NCBI RefSeq assembly: GCF_000717335.1
Contig: NZ_JNYZ01000012.1
Span: 372,001-436,000, forward strand
Reading direction: 5' to 3'
From: Amycolatopsis jejuensis
Lineage (GTDB): Bacteria; Actinomycetota; Actinomycetes; Mycobacteriales; Pseudonocardiaceae
Length of the DNA: 64,000 bases
Position numbers and translations under genes: made by a program. Numbering within the stretch: the stretch's first letter is position 1; each line of letters starts with the position of its first letter. The notes beneath the pieces were generated by a model that saw only the letters and a program-made list of their open reading frames with translations, did no database searches and was not told the DNA's origin. Positions 63,514-64,000 of the stretch are shown piece by piece.

Positions 63514-64000
63514 ATGCCCACCCCTACCAAGGGAGCCCGGCTCGGCGGGTCCGCCGCGCACGAGCGGCTGATCCTGGCCAACCTGGCCACGCAGCTGTTC
63601 GAGCACGGCAAGATCACCACGACCGAGGCGAAGGCCAAGCGGGTGCGCCCGCTGGCCGAGAAGCTGATCACCAAGGCGAAGCGGGGCGACCTGCACAACC
63701 GCCGTCAGGTGCAGCGCGTCGTCCGCGACAAGGACGTCGTGCACAAGCTGTTCGCCGAGATCGGCCCGCACTTCGCGGAGCGCGCGGGTGGCTACACCCG
63801 GATCACCAAGACGCTGCCGCGCAAGGGTGACAACGCGCCGATGGCGGTCATCGAGCTGGTCGCGGAGAAGACCGTGACGTCGGAGGCCGAACGGGCACGC
63901 AAGACGAAGTTCGCGAAGGACGAGGCGCCTGCCGCTCCGGTGGTCGAGGAAGCCGCTTCGGAAGAGGCTGCTGTTTCGGAGACTCCCGAGGCTGCTGCTT
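63514..64000 (+). CDS. rplQ: 50S ribosomal protein L17 (3' end outside window)
   Basis: The visible 162 codons encode L17: [57 protein letters not shown] and [21 protein letters not shown], then an Ala/Glu-rich C-terminal extension typical of actinobacteria. CTAGGAGAAAGTC precedes ATG 63514. The gene is cut by the window end. Confidence 0.97.
   Translation, partial: MPTPTKGARLGGSAAHERLILANLATQLFEHGKITTTEAKAKRVRPLAEKLITKAKRGDLHNRRQVQRVVRDKDVVHKLFAEIGPHFAERAGGYTRITKTLPRKGDNAPMAVIELVAEKTVTSEAERARKTKFAKDEAPAAPVVEEAASEEAAVSETPEAAA

Overview
The window is high-GC actinobacterial chromosome, almost certainly from the Pseudonocardiaceae and most likely Amycolatopsis or a close relative. The reasons are the gene order (rpmG-hadA-hadB, tRNA-Trp-secE-nusG-rplK-rplA, rplJ-rplL, mkl, rpoB-rpoC, rpsL-rpsG-fusA-tuf, then S10-spc-alpha), TTG starts of rpoB and rpsL as in mycobacteria, a complete mce locus, and perfect intergenic inverted repeats that look like elements I recall from Amycolatopsis genomes. 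The genus is inference; the phylum-level call is firm.

Layout. 1-864: end of an EAL-domain (cyclic-di-GMP phosphodiesterase) protein. 944-7640: tRNA-Thr, tRNA-Met, rpmG, the dehydratase pair hadA/hadB, two reverse-strand genes (SGNH lipase, luciferase-like monooxygenase), then tRNA-Trp, secE, nusG, rplK, rplA. 7710-9638: an alpha/beta hydrolase and a proline-rich membrane protein. 9725-10997: L10 leader, rplJ, rplL, terminator. 11321-22867: a complete, tightly overlapping mce lipid-import operon (Mkl ATPase, two YrbE permeases, MceA-F, two Mce-associated proteins), followed by a convergent secreted chorismate mutase. 23387-24427: about 1 kb without a convincing gene, ending in the rpoB promoter. 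24428-31928: rpoB and rpoC. 31983-35570: a reverse-strand operon of type VII secretion substrate-like proteins. 36187-41446: accessory envelope and secreted genes (SBP56-like protein, polytopic membrane protein, LPALPTGG-repeat protein, small secreted peptide, MmpS-like protein). 41447-42446: about 1 kb without genes, holding degenerate tandem repeats. 42447-46777: str operon. 47176-56858: S10 and spc ribosomal operons. 57200-64000: secY, adk, map, infA, rpmJ, rpsM, an unrecognised 61-codon ORF, rpsK, rpsD, rpoA, and rplQ cut by the window end.

Most of the window is the translation/transcription core of the cell: ribosomal proteins, EF-G, EF-Tu, IF-1, RNA polymerase alpha, beta and beta-prime, and NusG, with SecY/SecE for export. 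Accessory blocks sit in the gaps between the conserved operons. The observations most worth a second look are the 61-codon coding-like ORF overlapping the rpsM stop, the full mce operon at the place where mycobacteria keep a lone mkl gene, the type VII substrate cassette without secretion machinery, the SBP56-like/repeat-protein cluster, the nested 93-nt inverted repeat between rplK and rplA, and a 17-nt hairpin element shared by the rpsL and rpsJ leaders.
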